64,000 bases of DNA, taken from assembly GCF_028198145.1 (NCBI RefSeq), contig NZ_CP116338.1, forward strand, positions 248,001 to 312,000, given 5' to 3'. The translations under genes and the position numbers were made by a program. Origin of the DNA: Microbacterium sp. nov. GSS16 (lineage in GTDB: Bacteria; Actinomycetota; Actinomycetes; Actinomycetales; Microbacteriaceae). This document shows positions 35,873 to 52,834 of the stretch, in pieces (the first letter of the stretch is position 1; each line of letters starts with the position of its first letter). The notes beneath the pieces are model-generated. The model searched no databases, was not told the DNA's origin, and was given only the letters and a program-made list of their open reading frames with translations.

Positions 35873-36778
35873 TCAGCTGCCGAACACGCCCCGCTCCGCC
35901 TCGTGCAGCGACTCCGGCGTGCGCAGTAGTCCGCCCTCTGCCCGGCACGTTGCCGCGGCGATGAGCATGGCGTCGTCCATCAGCCGCTGCCACTCGGCAT
36001 CCGTCTTCGGCTCCCCGCGCGACAGCCCGGCGACGACGGCCGCGAGCGTCGCGTCTCCCGCGCCGACGGTGTCGACGACGGGGCCGGGAAGCGTGGCGAT
36101 CGGCGCACGGAACACGCGTGCGTCCGATTCGAGCACCGCACCCTCGGCACCGGCGGTGGCGAGCACGGCCATCGCGCCGAGCCCGCGCAGCCGCTCGCGC
36201 AACGCGTCGAGGTCGCCGTCGTAGAGCAGGGTCGCGTCGTCGGCGCCCACCTTCACCAGCTCCGCCCTGGCGGCGAGGCGCTCGAACCCGCGCACGAACT
36301 CGACGACGTCGCCCATCATCCCGCTGCGGGGGTTCGGATCGACGGCGACTCGGGCATCCCCCAGCGCGTCGACCAGCGCATCCACCTCGTCGGATCGATC
36401 GAACGGGAAGCAGCTGATCGCGACGACGTCGGCGTCAGAGATCGCCGCACGCTCCGCCTCGTCGTACCGGATGCTGCGGCCACGGGCGGCCTCGTTGAAG
36501 GCGTACTGCGGCTCGCCCGCCGGCGACCACGTGACGACCGCGCGCGACGACCCCCGCGGCGACGGACTCTCGATCAGGCGCACGCCGTGATCGCGCAGGT
36601 ACTCGCGGATGTGCGCACCCGCCTCGTCATCGCCGACCATCGCGATCAGCGTCGTCTCGACGCCCAGCCGACGCAGGCCCACAGCGACGTTCAGCGCGGC
36701 CCCGCCGACCAGCTCACGCACGCCGGAGGCATCACGGATCTCATCGATCAGGGCATCCCCGATCACCACTGCACTCAT
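35873..36778 (-). CDS. PfkB-family carbohydrate kinase
   Basis: 301 residues from ATG 36778; TACCCT six bases upstream indicates a leaderless message. The N-terminal GGAALNVAVGLRRLG is the first PfkB signature and VDTVGAGDATLAAVVAG the second with the catalytic Asp. It phosphorylates a sugar or sugar-like alcohol; fructokinase is the closest usual match (FNEAARG region), but specificity is not visible. Alone, without sugar transporter genes nearby. Confidence 0.9.
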   Translation of the reverse strand: MSAVVIGDALIDEIRDASGVRELVGGAALNVAVGLRRLGVETTLIAMVGDDEAGAHIREYLRDHGVRLIESPSPRGSSRAVVTWSPAGEPQYAFNEAARGRSIRYDEAERAAISDADVVAISCFPFDRSDEVDALVDALGDARVAVDPNPRSGMMGDVVEFVRGFERLAARAELVKVGADDATLLYDGDLDALRERLRGLGAMAVLATAGAEGAVLESDARVFRAPIATLPGPVVDTVGAGDATLAAVVAGLSRGEPKTDAEWQRLMDDAMLIAAATCRAEGGLLRTPESLHEAERGVFGS

Positions 36779-36953
36779 TCTGCGAGGGTACCGCGGGCGG
36801 GTCGGCCGACGGCAGTTCCGGGGCGTTGCGAGAACGGGCTCGTCGGCCCAGGACAGGACGGATGACCTGATCGCACCCGCCCTGGCTGGCCGCCCTGTTC
36901 CGGGTGACGGCGCGGCGCACGCGGGGCGCGCCGCGCGGTCGTACTGTGTGGTC

Positions 36954-37547
36954 ATGAAGCTCCGCGCCGGCGCGGCGGTCGCGCTCCTCCTGGCATCCGT
37001 CACTGCTCTGGCGGGGTGCGCCTCCGCCGGACCGGAGCAGGCGGCGACGCCGTCGATGAGCGCCGCGCCATCGGCATCCGGATCCCCCTCGGCGTCGGCG
37101 ACCCCGACCCCGACTCCGACTCCGACTCCGACGCTCGTGCCGCTGCCGGGTGACTGCCGTGAGATCCTCTCGGACGACGTGCTGACGCAGCTCGAGGGCG
37201 TGCCGCTGAACGATCCCGCCTTTGGCGACAGCGGGCTGGTCAGCGGCTCGCTCGTCTGCAACTGGGGCGACCCCCGCGCCGACACCACGGGCCTGAGCAC
37301 CACCATCTCGCGGATGGACCGCGGCCCCGCGCTCGACCTGCTCAACACCCTGGCCGCCGACCAGGGGTTCACCTGCTACACCCCCGACGGCGGCACGCGC
37401 TGCGAGAAGAGCTGGCAGAACGAGCAGTACCCCGTCACCGACGGACGCACGCTCTTCTGGCGCGACGGCCTGCTGATCGACACCCGCTACTCGAACCTCG
37501 CGCCCGACGGGTACACCTCGAGCATCATCGCGGCCCTCTGGGGTTGA
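36954..37547 (+). CDS. Small lipoprotein of unknown function
   Basis: 197 residues. ATG 36954 has TACTGT six bases upstream and no Shine-Dalgarno. Lipobox LAGC at about residue 22; a linker of Ser/Ala and a run of Pro-Thr pairs; then a globular domain beginning VPLPGDCREILSDDVLTQLEG with four cysteines that could form two disulphides. Actinobacterial lipoproteins of this style are common; no function known. Confidence 0.85.
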   Translation: MKLRAGAAVALLLASVTALAGCASAGPEQAATPSMSAAPSASGSPSASATPTPTPTPTPTLVPLPGDCREILSDDVLTQLEGVPLNDPAFGDSGLVSGSLVCNWGDPRADTTGLSTTISRMDRGPALDLLNTLAADQGFTCYTPDGGTRCEKSWQNEQYPVTDGRTLFWRDGLLIDTRYSNLAPDGYTSSIIAALWG

Positions 37548-37554
37548 CCGCCAC

Positions 37555-37628
37555 CCGCCGGCCCGCCCACTCGCCGCCCACTCGCCGCCCGCGCCGCCGC
37601 CCGCGCCGCCGCCCGCGCCGCCGCCGCC
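37555..37628. repeat. Low-complexity CCGCC-rich array
   Basis: Short irregular repeats of CGCCGCC and CACTCGCCGCC between the lipoprotein gene and the palindromic element; no gene. Confidence 0.8.
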
Positions 37629-37630
37629 CG

Positions 37631-37697
37631 CGAAACTTACCTTTCAGCACGAAACCGGTGTCCCGAGCGCAAGTCTCGTGCTGGAACGTAAGTCTCG
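37631..37697. repeat. 67-base palindromic element, copy 2
   Basis: Left arm 37631-37655 begins CGAAACTTACCTTTCAGCAC, right arm 37673-37697 begins GTCTCGTGCTGGAACGTAAG; 17-base loop. Same arms, arm length and loop length as 23620-23686. Confidence 0.85.
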
Positions 37698-37699
37698 CG

Positions 37700-37776
37700 A
37701 TCGACCCGCCGACCCGCCGGCCCGCAGATCCGCCGACCCGCCGACCCGCCGACCCGCCGGCCCGCCGGCCGGCCCG
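37700..37776. repeat. CGACCCGC octamer array
   Basis: An irregular array of CGACCCGC and CGGCCCGC units immediately before the rpoC terminator. Non-coding. Confidence 0.8.
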
Positions 37777-37790
37777 CGGCGGGGATGGGA

Positions 37791-37825
37791 AAGGCCCCGA
37801 CCCTCCGAAGAGGGGCCGGGGCCTT
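37791..37825 (-). terminator. Terminator after rpoC
   Basis: Arms AAGGCCCCGACCCT and AGGGGCCGGGGCCTT with a six-base loop lie 19 bases past the rpoC stop; only a short T-run follows. Confidence 0.8.
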
Positions 37826-37843
37826 CGAATCACTCAGGACCTA

Positions 37844-41719
<3,876 letters not shown>

Positions 41720-41765
41720 TAGTTCTCCTGTGTAGAAAAAATCTGTCGCTTGTCGAGGGCCGAGA

Positions 41766-45266
<3,501 letters not shown>

Positions 45267-45470
45267 GGGAGTAACCTCCGTGAGCCCGTGCAGGGGCTGG
45301 TCGATTCCTAGACGTCGGTGGAGTACGCGCTCGAGAGCTCAACGGATGCCGACCACCATATGAGGGCATGGAGAAGCGAGCGCAACTACCAACTATACGC
45401 ACGATTTCGCGACATGGCAAGCGGAATCCTTGACCAATGCCGGATGCTGGGGTATGAGCGACACTGCAGT

Positions 45471-45974
45471 ATGCGCATCGTGCTGAAGTTCACCATCGAC
45501 TGCGACGCCGACACCGCGTGGCGCGCCCTGCATTCGCCCCGTATCGTCGGCGAGCTGTACGCGCCGCTGCTGCAGATGCAGCCGCTGCTGCCGGAGGGTC
45601 TGCCCGAGCGGTGGATGCCGGGCGACGAGGTGCCCGTGCGCCTCGCCGCGTTCGGACGCATCCCGGTCGGGACCCAGCTGATCCACATCAGCGACCGCAC
45701 GCTCGACGGGCCAGGAGGCCCCGTGCGCATCCTCCGCGACAGCGGCATCCCGCTCACCGGGCCGCTGGGCGGCCTCGACGTGTGGGATCACCAGATGGCG
45801 GTCTCGCCCGCACCCGGCCGGGCGGGACGGACTCTCTGGCGCGACCGGCTCACCTTCGACGGGCCCGGCGCCCTGCTGCTCTGGCCCGTGCTCTCGGCCT
45901 CGTGGCAGGCGCGCGCCCTGCGGGTGCGCGCGCTGGCACGGCGCTGGGCGCGCGACCCGGGACTGCGGGACTGA
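45471..45974 (+). CDS. SRPBCC-like hypothetical protein
   Basis: 167 residues from ATG 45471; ATG 45444 would add nine. The opening MRIVLKFTIDCDADTAWRAL resembles the first strand and helix of START/SRPBCC domains (polyketide cyclase/MxaD type), with LWRDRLTFDGPGALLLWPVL near the end. Such proteins bind hydrophobic ligands. It is divergent from rpoB and meets the ABC ATPase gene nose to nose. Family assignment is moderate. Confidence 0.7.
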   Translation: MRIVLKFTIDCDADTAWRALHSPRIVGELYAPLLQMQPLLPEGLPERWMPGDEVPVRLAAFGRIPVGTQLIHISDRTLDGPGGPVRILRDSGIPLTGPLGGLDVWDHQMAVSPAPGRAGRTLWRDRLTFDGPGALLLWPVLSASWQARALRVRALARRWARDPGLRD

Positions 45975-45983
45975 CGCCTCGCG

Positions 45984-47663
45984 TCAGGACGCGATGCCGA
46001 GTTCGTTGCCGGGAATGGATGCCAGCAGCCGGCGCGTGTACGGATCGCGCGGGTTCGTGAAGATCTCCTCCGAGCTCGCCGCCTCGACAAGCGCGCCGTC
46101 TTTCATGACGCACACGTAGTCACTGATCAGGCGCACCACCGCGAGGTCGTGCGAGATGAACAGATAGCTGAGCCCGTACTCCTTCTGCAGATCGCCGAGC
46201 AGCGTGAGGATCTGCGCCTGCACGAGCACGTCGAGCGCGGAGACCGGCTCATCGCAGACGATGAGGTCGGGCGAGAGCGCGAGGGCGCGTGCGATGGCGA
46301 CGCGCTGACGCTGACCGCCCGACAGCTCCGACGGATAACGCTGCAGCATCGACTGCGGCAGCGCGACGTCGTCGAGCAGCTTTCGCACGCGCGCGCGACG
46401 CTCGGCGCGGTTGCCGCGCTTGTAGAACTCCAGCGGCTCGGCGATCAGACGCTCGATCGTGAACATCGGGTTCAGGCTCGAGTACGGATCCTGGAAGACC
46501 GGCTGCACGCGCTGACGGAACTCGCGCGACTGCGCGCGGTCGAGCTTCGCGATGTCGTTGCCCTCGAAGCGGATCGTGCCGGCGGTCGGCTCGATGAGCT
46601 TGAGCAGCATGCGGGCCGTGGTCGTCTTGCCCGAACCCGACTCCCCCACGATCGCGACGGTCTTGCCGCGCGGGATCGCGAGCGAGACGTCGTCGACCGC
46701 GACGAAGTCCTCAGCCTGACCGCGGATCGGGTAGACCTTGCGCAGCCCCTCGATCTCGACGATGGTGTCGCTGACGGGCTCCGCACCGGCATCCGTCTCG
46801 CGGCTCGCCTCGAACACCTCCGGCTGCAGCCGGGCCGCGGCGATCGAGGGCGCCGCCTTGACGAGGCTCTGCGTGTAGGGATGCTGCGGGTCTTCGAGGA
46901 TCTGCCGCGCCGGGCCCTGCTCGACGACGCGCCCGCGATGCATGACGACCACGCGCTGTGCCCGTTCGGCGGCGAGTCCGAGGTCATGGGTGATCAGCAG
47001 CACCGCGGTGCCCAGCTCGCGTGTCATCTCGTCGAGCTGGTCGAGGATCGTCTGCTGCACCGTCACGTCGAGGGCGCTGGTGGGCTCGTCGGCGATGAGC
47101 AGGCGTGGGCGGCAGGCCAGGCCGATGGCGATGAGGGCACGCTGACGCAGACCGCCCGACAGCTCGTGCGGATACTGCTTTGCGCGACGCTCGGGGTCGG
47201 GCAGGCCGGCTGCCGAGAGCGCCTCGACGACCTTCTGCTGCACGTTGCCGCGGTTGGCGAGGCCGTGCGCGAGCAGCGTCTCGGCGACCTGGGTGCCGAT
47301 CTTGGCGACCGGGTTGAGGTTCGACATCGGGTCCTGCGGCACCATGCCGATGTCGCGGCCGCGGATCTTGCGCATCTCGTTCTCGGAGATGCCGACCAGC
47401 TCGCGCCCGTCGAGGGTCACGCTGCCTCCGGCCACCCGCCCGCCCGAGGCGAGAAGACCGATCACGGCCATGGCGGTGGTCGACTTGCCCGAGCCGGACT
47501 CGCCGACGATCGCGACGGTCTCGCCGGCGGCGATCTCGAGGTCGACGCCCTCGACCGCGTGCACGACGCCGTCCATCGTGCCGAAGTCGACGGCGAGGTT
47601 CGACACCTGCAGCAGCGGCTGGCGCACGGCATCCGGATTCGTGTTCATGCTCTCGTTCCTCAT
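45984..47663 (-). CDS. Double ATPase of a peptide/nickel-type ABC transporter (DppD-DppF fusion)
   Basis: 559 residues from ATG 47663, overlapping the permease stop (ATGA); ATG 47648 is the alternative. Two complete ATPase units in one chain: each has GESGSGKST/T, a Q-loop, LSGG(L/Q)RQR and Walker B LLIADEPTSALD or LIVCDEPVSALD, each followed by the oligopeptide-type C-terminal segment. Normally DppD and DppF are separate; fused forms are frequent in actinobacteria. Powers the permease pair encoded upstream. Confidence 0.96.
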   Translation of the reverse strand: MRNESMNTNPDAVRQPLLQVSNLAVDFGTMDGVVHAVEGVDLEIAAGETVAIVGESGSGKSTTAMAVIGLLASGGRVAGGSVTLDGRELVGISENEMRKIRGRDIGMVPQDPMSNLNPVAKIGTQVAETLLAHGLANRGNVQQKVVEALSAAGLPDPERRAKQYPHELSGGLRQRALIAIGLACRPRLLIADEPTSALDVTVQQTILDQLDEMTRELGTAVLLITHDLGLAAERAQRVVVMHRGRVVEQGPARQILEDPQHPYTQSLVKAAPSIAAARLQPEVFEASRETDAGAEPVSDTIVEIEGLRKVYPIRGQAEDFVAVDDVSLAIPRGKTVAIVGESGSGKTTTARMLLKLIEPTAGTIRFEGNDIAKLDRAQSREFRQRVQPVFQDPYSSLNPMFTIERLIAEPLEFYKRGNRAERRARVRKLLDDVALPQSMLQRYPSELSGGQRQRVAIARALALSPDLIVCDEPVSALDVLVQAQILTLLGDLQKEYGLSYLFISHDLAVVRLISDYVCVMKDGALVEAASSEEIFTNPRDPYTRRLLASIPGNELGIAS

Positions 47664-48607
47664 CGCGCACGCGTCCTCGGGTCCATGGCCTCGCGCAGCG
47701 CCTCGCCGAACAGCGTGAAGCCCAGCGCGGTCACGGCGATGCAGATGCCGGGCAGGAAGGCCAGCTGCGGGGCGATCGCGAGCTCGTTCTGCGCGTAGGT
47801 CAGCATCCGCCCCCATTCGGCCGTCTCGGGCCGGCCGCCGCCGAGGCCGAGAAACGACAGCGCCGCCGCGTCGATCACGGCGGTGGCGAGCGTCAAGGTG
47901 CCCTGCACGATGACCGGGCCGATGGCGTTCGGCAGCACGTGCGACATGGTGATGCGACCGCGGCCGAGACCGAGGGTCTGCGCCGAGAGCACGTACTCCG
48001 CCGAGCGCTGCTGCAGCATCGACGCGCGCAGCAGGCGGGCGAAGATCGGCACCTGAGACGCTCCGATGGCGATCATCACGGCAGAGGGCGTCTGCCCGAG
48101 GATCGCGGCGATCGACACGGCCAGCAGCAGGTTGGGCACCGAGAGGATGATGTCAACGATGCGCATGATCAGCGTGTCGACCCAGCCGCCGAAGGTGCCG
48201 GCGAGCAGCCCCAGCAGCATGCCTCCGACGAGTCCGAGGGCGGTCGAGACCACGCCGACGAGCAGCGAGGCCTGCGCTCCCCAGATCAGCTTCGACAGCA
48301 CGTCGCCGCCGAAGCGGTCGAGGCCGAGTGGGAACCCGTCGATCTCGCCGATGCCGGGGATGCTGGTGGGGGTGATGTACTCGGTGCCGGGGAGCGCACG
48401 CTCGGGATAGGGGGCGAGCAGCGGCGCCAGCGCCGCGACCAGCAGGAACAGCAGCACGATCACGGCGCCGAACCAGGCGGCCGGGTTGCGTCGCAGGCGG
48501 CGGAGCACATCCCGCCAGAAGCCGCCGCCGGACTTCAGATCGGCCTGTGCGACGGCGACGGTGTCGAGCACCCCGCCGCCCTGTGCGGGTGGGAGCACTG
48601 CGCTCAT
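47660..48607 (-). CDS. Peptide-type ABC transporter permease (DppC/OppC-like)
   Basis: 315 residues, ATG 48607 overlapping the DppB-like stop (TGATG). A basic N-terminus with the OppC_N hydrophobic segment, then five TM segments; the EAA loop reads RLLRASMLQQRSAEYVLSAQTLGLGRGRI. Pairs with the DppB-like permease to form the channel. Confidence 0.95.
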   Translation of the reverse strand: MSAVLPPAQGGGVLDTVAVAQADLKSGGGFWRDVLRRLRRNPAAWFGAVIVLLFLLVAALAPLLAPYPERALPGTEYITPTSIPGIGEIDGFPLGLDRFGGDVLSKLIWGAQASLLVGVVSTALGLVGGMLLGLLAGTFGGWVDTLIMRIVDIILSVPNLLLAVSIAAILGQTPSAVMIAIGASQVPIFARLLRASMLQQRSAEYVLSAQTLGLGRGRITMSHVLPNAIGPVIVQGTLTLATAVIDAAALSFLGLGGGRPETAEWGRMLTYAQNELAIAPQLAFLPGICIAVTALGFTLFGEALREAMDPRTRAR

Positions 48608-49611
48608 CACTGAACCCTCACTCTCGGATCGATCAGGCTGTACGACACGTCGACGGCCAGGTTGATCAACGCGTACGCGATCGCGATGAAGATGATGAAG
48701 CCCTGCAGCACGGGGAAGTCGCGCGCGAAGATCGACTGCGCGAGGAACGACCCGACGCCGGGATACGCGAACACCGTCTCGGTGAGCACCGCGCCCGAGA
48801 TGAGCAGGCCGGTCTGCAGACCGATCGTGGTGATCACCGGCAGCATGGCGTTGCGCAGGATGAACCGGTTGCGCAGCGTCGACGAGGCGACGCCCTTGGC
48901 CTTGCCGGTGCGGACGTAGTCGGCGTTCTGCACCTCGAGCACACTCGCCCTCGTGATGCGCACGATGATCGCCAGCGGGATCGTGCCGAGGGCGAGAGCC
49001 GGAAGCAGCAGATGCAGGACGGCGTCCCACGCGGCGTCGAACTCGCCGGTGATGATGCCGTCCCACACGTAGAACCCGGTGACGTGCGTCGCATTGATGC
49101 GCGGGCTCTGACGTCCGTCTGACGGCAGCCAGCCCAGCTGCACGGCGAAGATGTACTTCAGGATGAACGCCAGGAAGAACACCGGGATGGTGATGCCGAT
49201 CAGGCTGAAGATCACCGCGCCGTGGTCGGTCCACCTGCCGTGCCGGCGCGCCGCCCAGTAGCCGAGCGGGATGCCGACGCCGACCGCGAAGATCAGCGCC
49301 GCGACGCTGAGCTCGATCGTGGCCGGGAAGCGGCGGAAGAACTCCTCCACGACCGGCCGCGAGGTGACGATCGATGAGCCGAAGTCGCCCTGCAGCAGCC
49401 TGCCGATCCAGGTGACGTACTGCTCGAGCAGGGGTCGATCGAAGCCGTAGAGCTGGTTGACCTGCTCGATGGCCGCCGGCGTCGCCTTCTCACCGAGCAG
49501 GGCGACGGCCGGTCCGCCCGGCAGGGCGCGGACCCAGGCGAACAGCAGGATGCTGAGGCCGAAAAGTGTGGGGATGAGCAGCAGCAGCCGCTTGCCGATA
49601 GTACGCAGCAC
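48607..49611 (-). CDS. Peptide-type ABC transporter permease (DppB/OppB-like)
   Basis: 334 residues from a GTG at 49611 with GGAGA six bases upstream. GKRLLLLIPTLFGLSILLF opening, the EAA loop ITRASVLEVQNADYVRTGKAKG and the closing INLAVDVSYSLIDPRVR are family hallmarks. Second gene after the binding protein; a strong hairpin (49631-49671) separates them. Confidence 0.95.
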   Translation of the reverse strand: MLRTIGKRLLLLIPTLFGLSILLFAWVRALPGGPAVALLGEKATPAAIEQVNQLYGFDRPLLEQYVTWIGRLLQGDFGSSIVTSRPVVEEFFRRFPATIELSVAALIFAVGVGIPLGYWAARRHGRWTDHGAVIFSLIGITIPVFFLAFILKYIFAVQLGWLPSDGRQSPRINATHVTGFYVWDGIITGEFDAAWDAVLHLLLPALALGTIPLAIIVRITRASVLEVQNADYVRTGKAKGVASSTLRNRFILRNAMLPVITTIGLQTGLLISGAVLTETVFAYPGVGSFLAQSIFARDFPVLQGFIIFIAIAYALINLAVDVSYSLIDPRVRVQ

Positions 49612-49630
49612 GAAGTTCTCCGTCGGGGCA

Positions 49631-49671
49631 CGTCGTCCGCCCCGGACCTCACTGGTCCGAGGCGGACGACG
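49631..49671 (-). terminator. Intercistronic hairpin between binding protein and permease genes
   Basis: Arms CGTCGTCCGCCCCGGACC and GGTCCGAGGCGGACGACG (18 bases, one mismatch), loop TCACT. In binding-protein operons such hairpins stabilise the upstream message and reduce read-through, so the binding protein is made in excess. Confidence 0.8.
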
Positions 49672-49680
49672 TGGCGGGCA

Positions 49681-51357
49681 TTACTTGGTGAGGACGATCT
49701 CCGAGAAGACCTCGTCGTTCACCGGGCTGGCTGGGTAGCTCTTCACCCGCTCGGCGAAGGCGAGCGTCGGTGCCGGGTGCGCCAGCGGGACGCCGGGGAT
49801 GAACTCCGCGACATCCTCGTTGATCTTCTCGTACGCCTTCGTCTGGTCGTCGATGTTCGAGATGCCACGGGCATCCGCCAGCTCCGAGAACAGCTCGGGG
49901 TTGTCGAAGCCCCACTCCGCGCTCTGCTGCCCGAAGAAGACGCCTACGAAGTTGTCGGTGTCGTTGTAGTCGCCGGTCCAGCCGAGCAGGTGGATGCCGT
50001 GGTCGGGCGTGCTCGAGATCTTCTCGAGGTAGTCCGGGCTCCACGCGTCGGTCTGCGGGTTGACCTTCACACCGGCCTCTTCGAGCTGCTTGGCCAGCAC
50101 GGTGAAGATCTGCTCGGGGTTGGGCATGTACGGACGCGACACGTTGACCGGGTAGTTGAACGTCAGCGTGAGCGGGTTGTCAGCCGTGTAGCCGGCCTCT
50201 TCGAGCAGCGACTTCGCCTTGGCGGGGTCGTACTCGTAGGTCTTGACGTCCTTGTTGTAGCCGTTGACCACCGGCGGCACGAACTGCGTGGCCTTCTCGG
50301 TGCCCTCGGGCAGGACCTGCTTGATCAGCGCGTCCTTGTCGATCGCGTGCGAGAGCGCCTCGCGCACCTTGATGTCCTGCAGCTCGGGAACCGCCTGGTT
50401 GAAGCCGAGGTAGAGAACCGTGAACGGCTTGCGCGACACCATGTTGAAGCCCTTCTCCTCCAGGGCCTTGGTGTCGGCCGGGCCGACCAGGTCGTAACCG
50501 TCGATGTCGCCGGCCTCGAGTGCCTGACGGCGCGCCGTCGGGTCGTCGATCACGCGGAAGATGACCTCCTGGATCTGCCCCTGCTCGCCCCAGTAGTCGT
50601 CGTAGGCCTTGAGCGTGACGTTCTCGCCGGGCGCCCACGAATCGAACTGGAACGGGCCGGTGCCGACGGGGTGCGCCTTGGCGTACTCCGACAGCGTCGG
50701 AGCGGCGGCCGTTCCGCCGACCTCGTCGGCCTTGAACTCCTCGAGCGCCGACGGGCTCTGCATGCTGAACGCGGGCAGAGACAGCGAGGCGACGAAGCCG
50801 GCGAACGGCTTGTTCAGCTCGATGGTGACCTTGTCGTCGCCGTCGGGCGTGCACGACTTGTAGACGGCGTCTGCGGGGTTGGACGCATAGCCGCGGAAGA
50901 GCTTGTTGTAGTAGTAGCCGAGCGCCTCGGACGCGAGCAGGTCGGTCCAGTTGTACCAGCGGTCGAAGTTGAAGCAGACGGCCTCGGCGTTGAACGGCGT
51001 GCCGTCGTGGAACGTCACCCCGGTCTTCAGGTCGAAGGTGTGGGTCATGCCGTCTTCGGACGACTCCCACGACTCGGCGAGCAGCGGAGCGGGGTCGGCG
51101 GTGCCGGGCTTGGTGCCGACGAGGCCCTCGAAGATCTGGCGCGAGACGCGGAAGGTCTCGCCGTCCTGTGCGAGCGCCGGGTCGAGGCCCTGCGGGTCGG
51201 ACGATGCGGCGAACACGAAGGTGCTGTCGACGTCGCCGGATGCGTCCGAGCCGTTGTCGTCGTCACGCTGGCTGGCGACGCAGCCCGTCAGCAGCATGGC
51301 TGCGACGGCGGCGCCGGCGGCGAGGGCGAACCCTCGCCTGCGGGTGCTGTGGAGCAT
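49681..51357 (-). CDS. Peptide-type substrate-binding lipoprotein (family 5)
   Basis: 558 residues from ATG 51357. Lipobox LLTGC near residue 25, then DSTFVFAASSDPQGLDPALA, the SBP_bac_5 entry; GMTHTFDLKTGVTFHDGTPF and HPVGTGPFQFDSW are the conserved cores. It captures a peptide or similar ligand outside and delivers it to the permease. The ligand is not predictable. First gene of the transporter operon. Confidence 0.95.
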   Translation of the reverse strand: MLHSTRRRGFALAAGAAVAAMLLTGCVASQRDDDNGSDASGDVDSTFVFAASSDPQGLDPALAQDGETFRVSRQIFEGLVGTKPGTADPAPLLAESWESSEDGMTHTFDLKTGVTFHDGTPFNAEAVCFNFDRWYNWTDLLASEALGYYYNKLFRGYASNPADAVYKSCTPDGDDKVTIELNKPFAGFVASLSLPAFSMQSPSALEEFKADEVGGTAAAPTLSEYAKAHPVGTGPFQFDSWAPGENVTLKAYDDYWGEQGQIQEVIFRVIDDPTARRQALEAGDIDGYDLVGPADTKALEEKGFNMVSRKPFTVLYLGFNQAVPELQDIKVREALSHAIDKDALIKQVLPEGTEKATQFVPPVVNGYNKDVKTYEYDPAKAKSLLEEAGYTADNPLTLTFNYPVNVSRPYMPNPEQIFTVLAKQLEEAGVKVNPQTDAWSPDYLEKISSTPDHGIHLLGWTGDYNDTDNFVGVFFGQQSAEWGFDNPELFSELADARGISNIDDQTKAYEKINEDVAEFIPGVPLAHPAPTLAFAERVKSYPASPVNDEVFSEIVLTK

Positions 51358-51520
51358 GGTGTGCCTCTCTGTGGAATGCTTCTTCGCATGAATCGGATGC
51401 CCCATCGCATCCGCACATGATGTCTTGACGCTACTCAGCGACGTCGCCGATCGCCAACCTTTCGCGTGTTTCGATCCGATATCGGGTGCGCCCGGAGCGG
51501 GCGCTGTAGGGTCGGATGCC

Positions 51521-52765
51521 ATGACGCGCACCCCCGTCGCTCAGCACGCCCCGCACCGCACCCCCTCCGCCTGGGGGTCCGCGCTGCGGATGCTGGGCAT
51601 CGGCCTCGCCGTCGTGGCGGTCTCGGCCCTCGGTGTCGGCGGGTTCATCGCCGCCGACCTCACCCTGAGGGTGGGTCAGGATGCCGTCGACCTGGAGGAT
51701 GCGCCCGAGGTCGCTCCCCCGTCGCTCGCGGCGTACCCCGGCGAGTTCGCCGTGCTCCTCGTCGGAACCGACGAATGCGGCGAGGTGTCGACGCAGAAGC
51801 TCGGCGCGCGGTGCGTCGGTGAAGACGGCATCCGCAACGATGTGAACCTGCTCGTGCACGTCTCGGCCGAGCCGCGCAAGGTGAGCGTCGTGTCGCTGCC
51901 GCGCGACCTGATGCTCGAAGTGCCCGAGTGCACACGTGAAGACGGCTCGGTGGCATCCGGATCGTCAGCCGCGGTGATCAACACCGTCTTCGAGCGCGCC
52001 GGCCTGTCGTGCGTGGTGAAGTCGGTCGCCGCGCTGAGCGGAATCGACATCGGCTTCGCCGCGAAGCTCAGCTTCGACGGCGTCATGAAGATCACCGACG
52101 CGATCGGCGGGGTGGAGATCTGCATCGGCGGCACCGGCATCCGCGACCGCGACACCGGAATCGACTGGCCGCCGGGGCTGCGCACCGTGTCCGGTTACGA
52201 CGCGCTGCAGTTCATCCGGGTGCGCAAGGGCATCGGCGACGGCAGCGACCTCGCGCGCATCTCGAATCAGCAGCAGTACATGTCGCGCCTGGCGAAGACG
52301 ATCCTCAGCAGCGAGACCCTCACCGACGTGCCGAAGGTGCTGCGGCTGGCGAACGTGGTCGCCGACAACGTCGACCCGAGCAGGGAGCTGGCCAACCCGG
52401 TGCGGCTCGCGCAGCTCGCACTCGCGCTGAAGGACGTGCCCTTCGAGGAGTTCAAGTTCCTGCAGCTGCCCACCGTCGAGGCGCCGTCCGACCCGAACCG
52501 CGTCGTGACCGATGAGAGCGCCGCGGGCCCGATGTGGGAGGCGATCCGCACCGGCGAGTCGATGCAGATCACCGGAGAGGCCAGCAACCACGGCGGCGTG
52601 GTCGCGGAAGACGCACCGGCGACGCCCGACGCGCCCGAAGCCACCGCCCCGGCATCCCAGGCGCCGAGCCCCGCACCCTCCGCGACCCAGGGCGTCGTGC
52701 TGTCGGAGCAGATCAGCGGAATCGACCTGAACCAGCAGACCTGCTCGGGCGGCAGGCGGCGCTGA
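51521..52765 (+). CDS. LytR-CpsA-Psr (LCP) family cell-wall glycan ligase
   Basis: 414 residues. ATG 51521 with TAGGGT eight bases upstream, likely leaderless. One TM segment (residues about 22-45), then the extracellular LCP domain: FAVLLVGTDECG, RNDVNLLVHVSAEPRKVSVV, SLPRDLMLEVP, and DALQFIRVRKGIGDGSDLARISNQQQ with the pyrophosphate-binding Arg residues. Ends in a Pro/Ala-rich tail. Such enzymes attach glycans from lipid carriers to peptidoglycan and could take the product of the first island, but no link is shown. Confidence 0.93.
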   Translation: MTRTPVAQHAPHRTPSAWGSALRMLGIGLAVVAVSALGVGGFIAADLTLRVGQDAVDLEDAPEVAPPSLAAYPGEFAVLLVGTDECGEVSTQKLGARCVGEDGIRNDVNLLVHVSAEPRKVSVVSLPRDLMLEVPECTREDGSVASGSSAAVINTVFERAGLSCVVKSVAALSGIDIGFAAKLSFDGVMKITDAIGGVEICIGGTGIRDRDTGIDWPPGLRTVSGYDALQFIRVRKGIGDGSDLARISNQQQYMSRLAKTILSSETLTDVPKVLRLANVVADNVDPSRELANPVRLAQLALALKDVPFEEFKFLQLPTVEAPSDPNRVVTDESAAGPMWEAIRTGESMQITGEASNHGGVVAEDAPATPDAPEATAPASQAPSPAPSATQGVVLSEQISGIDLNQQTCSGGRRR

Positions 52766-52834
52766 CCGATACCCTCGGGGCAGGGACGAGCACGCGACTT
52801 GCACTCCACAGGCCGCTCGACACGGGAGACAGGC

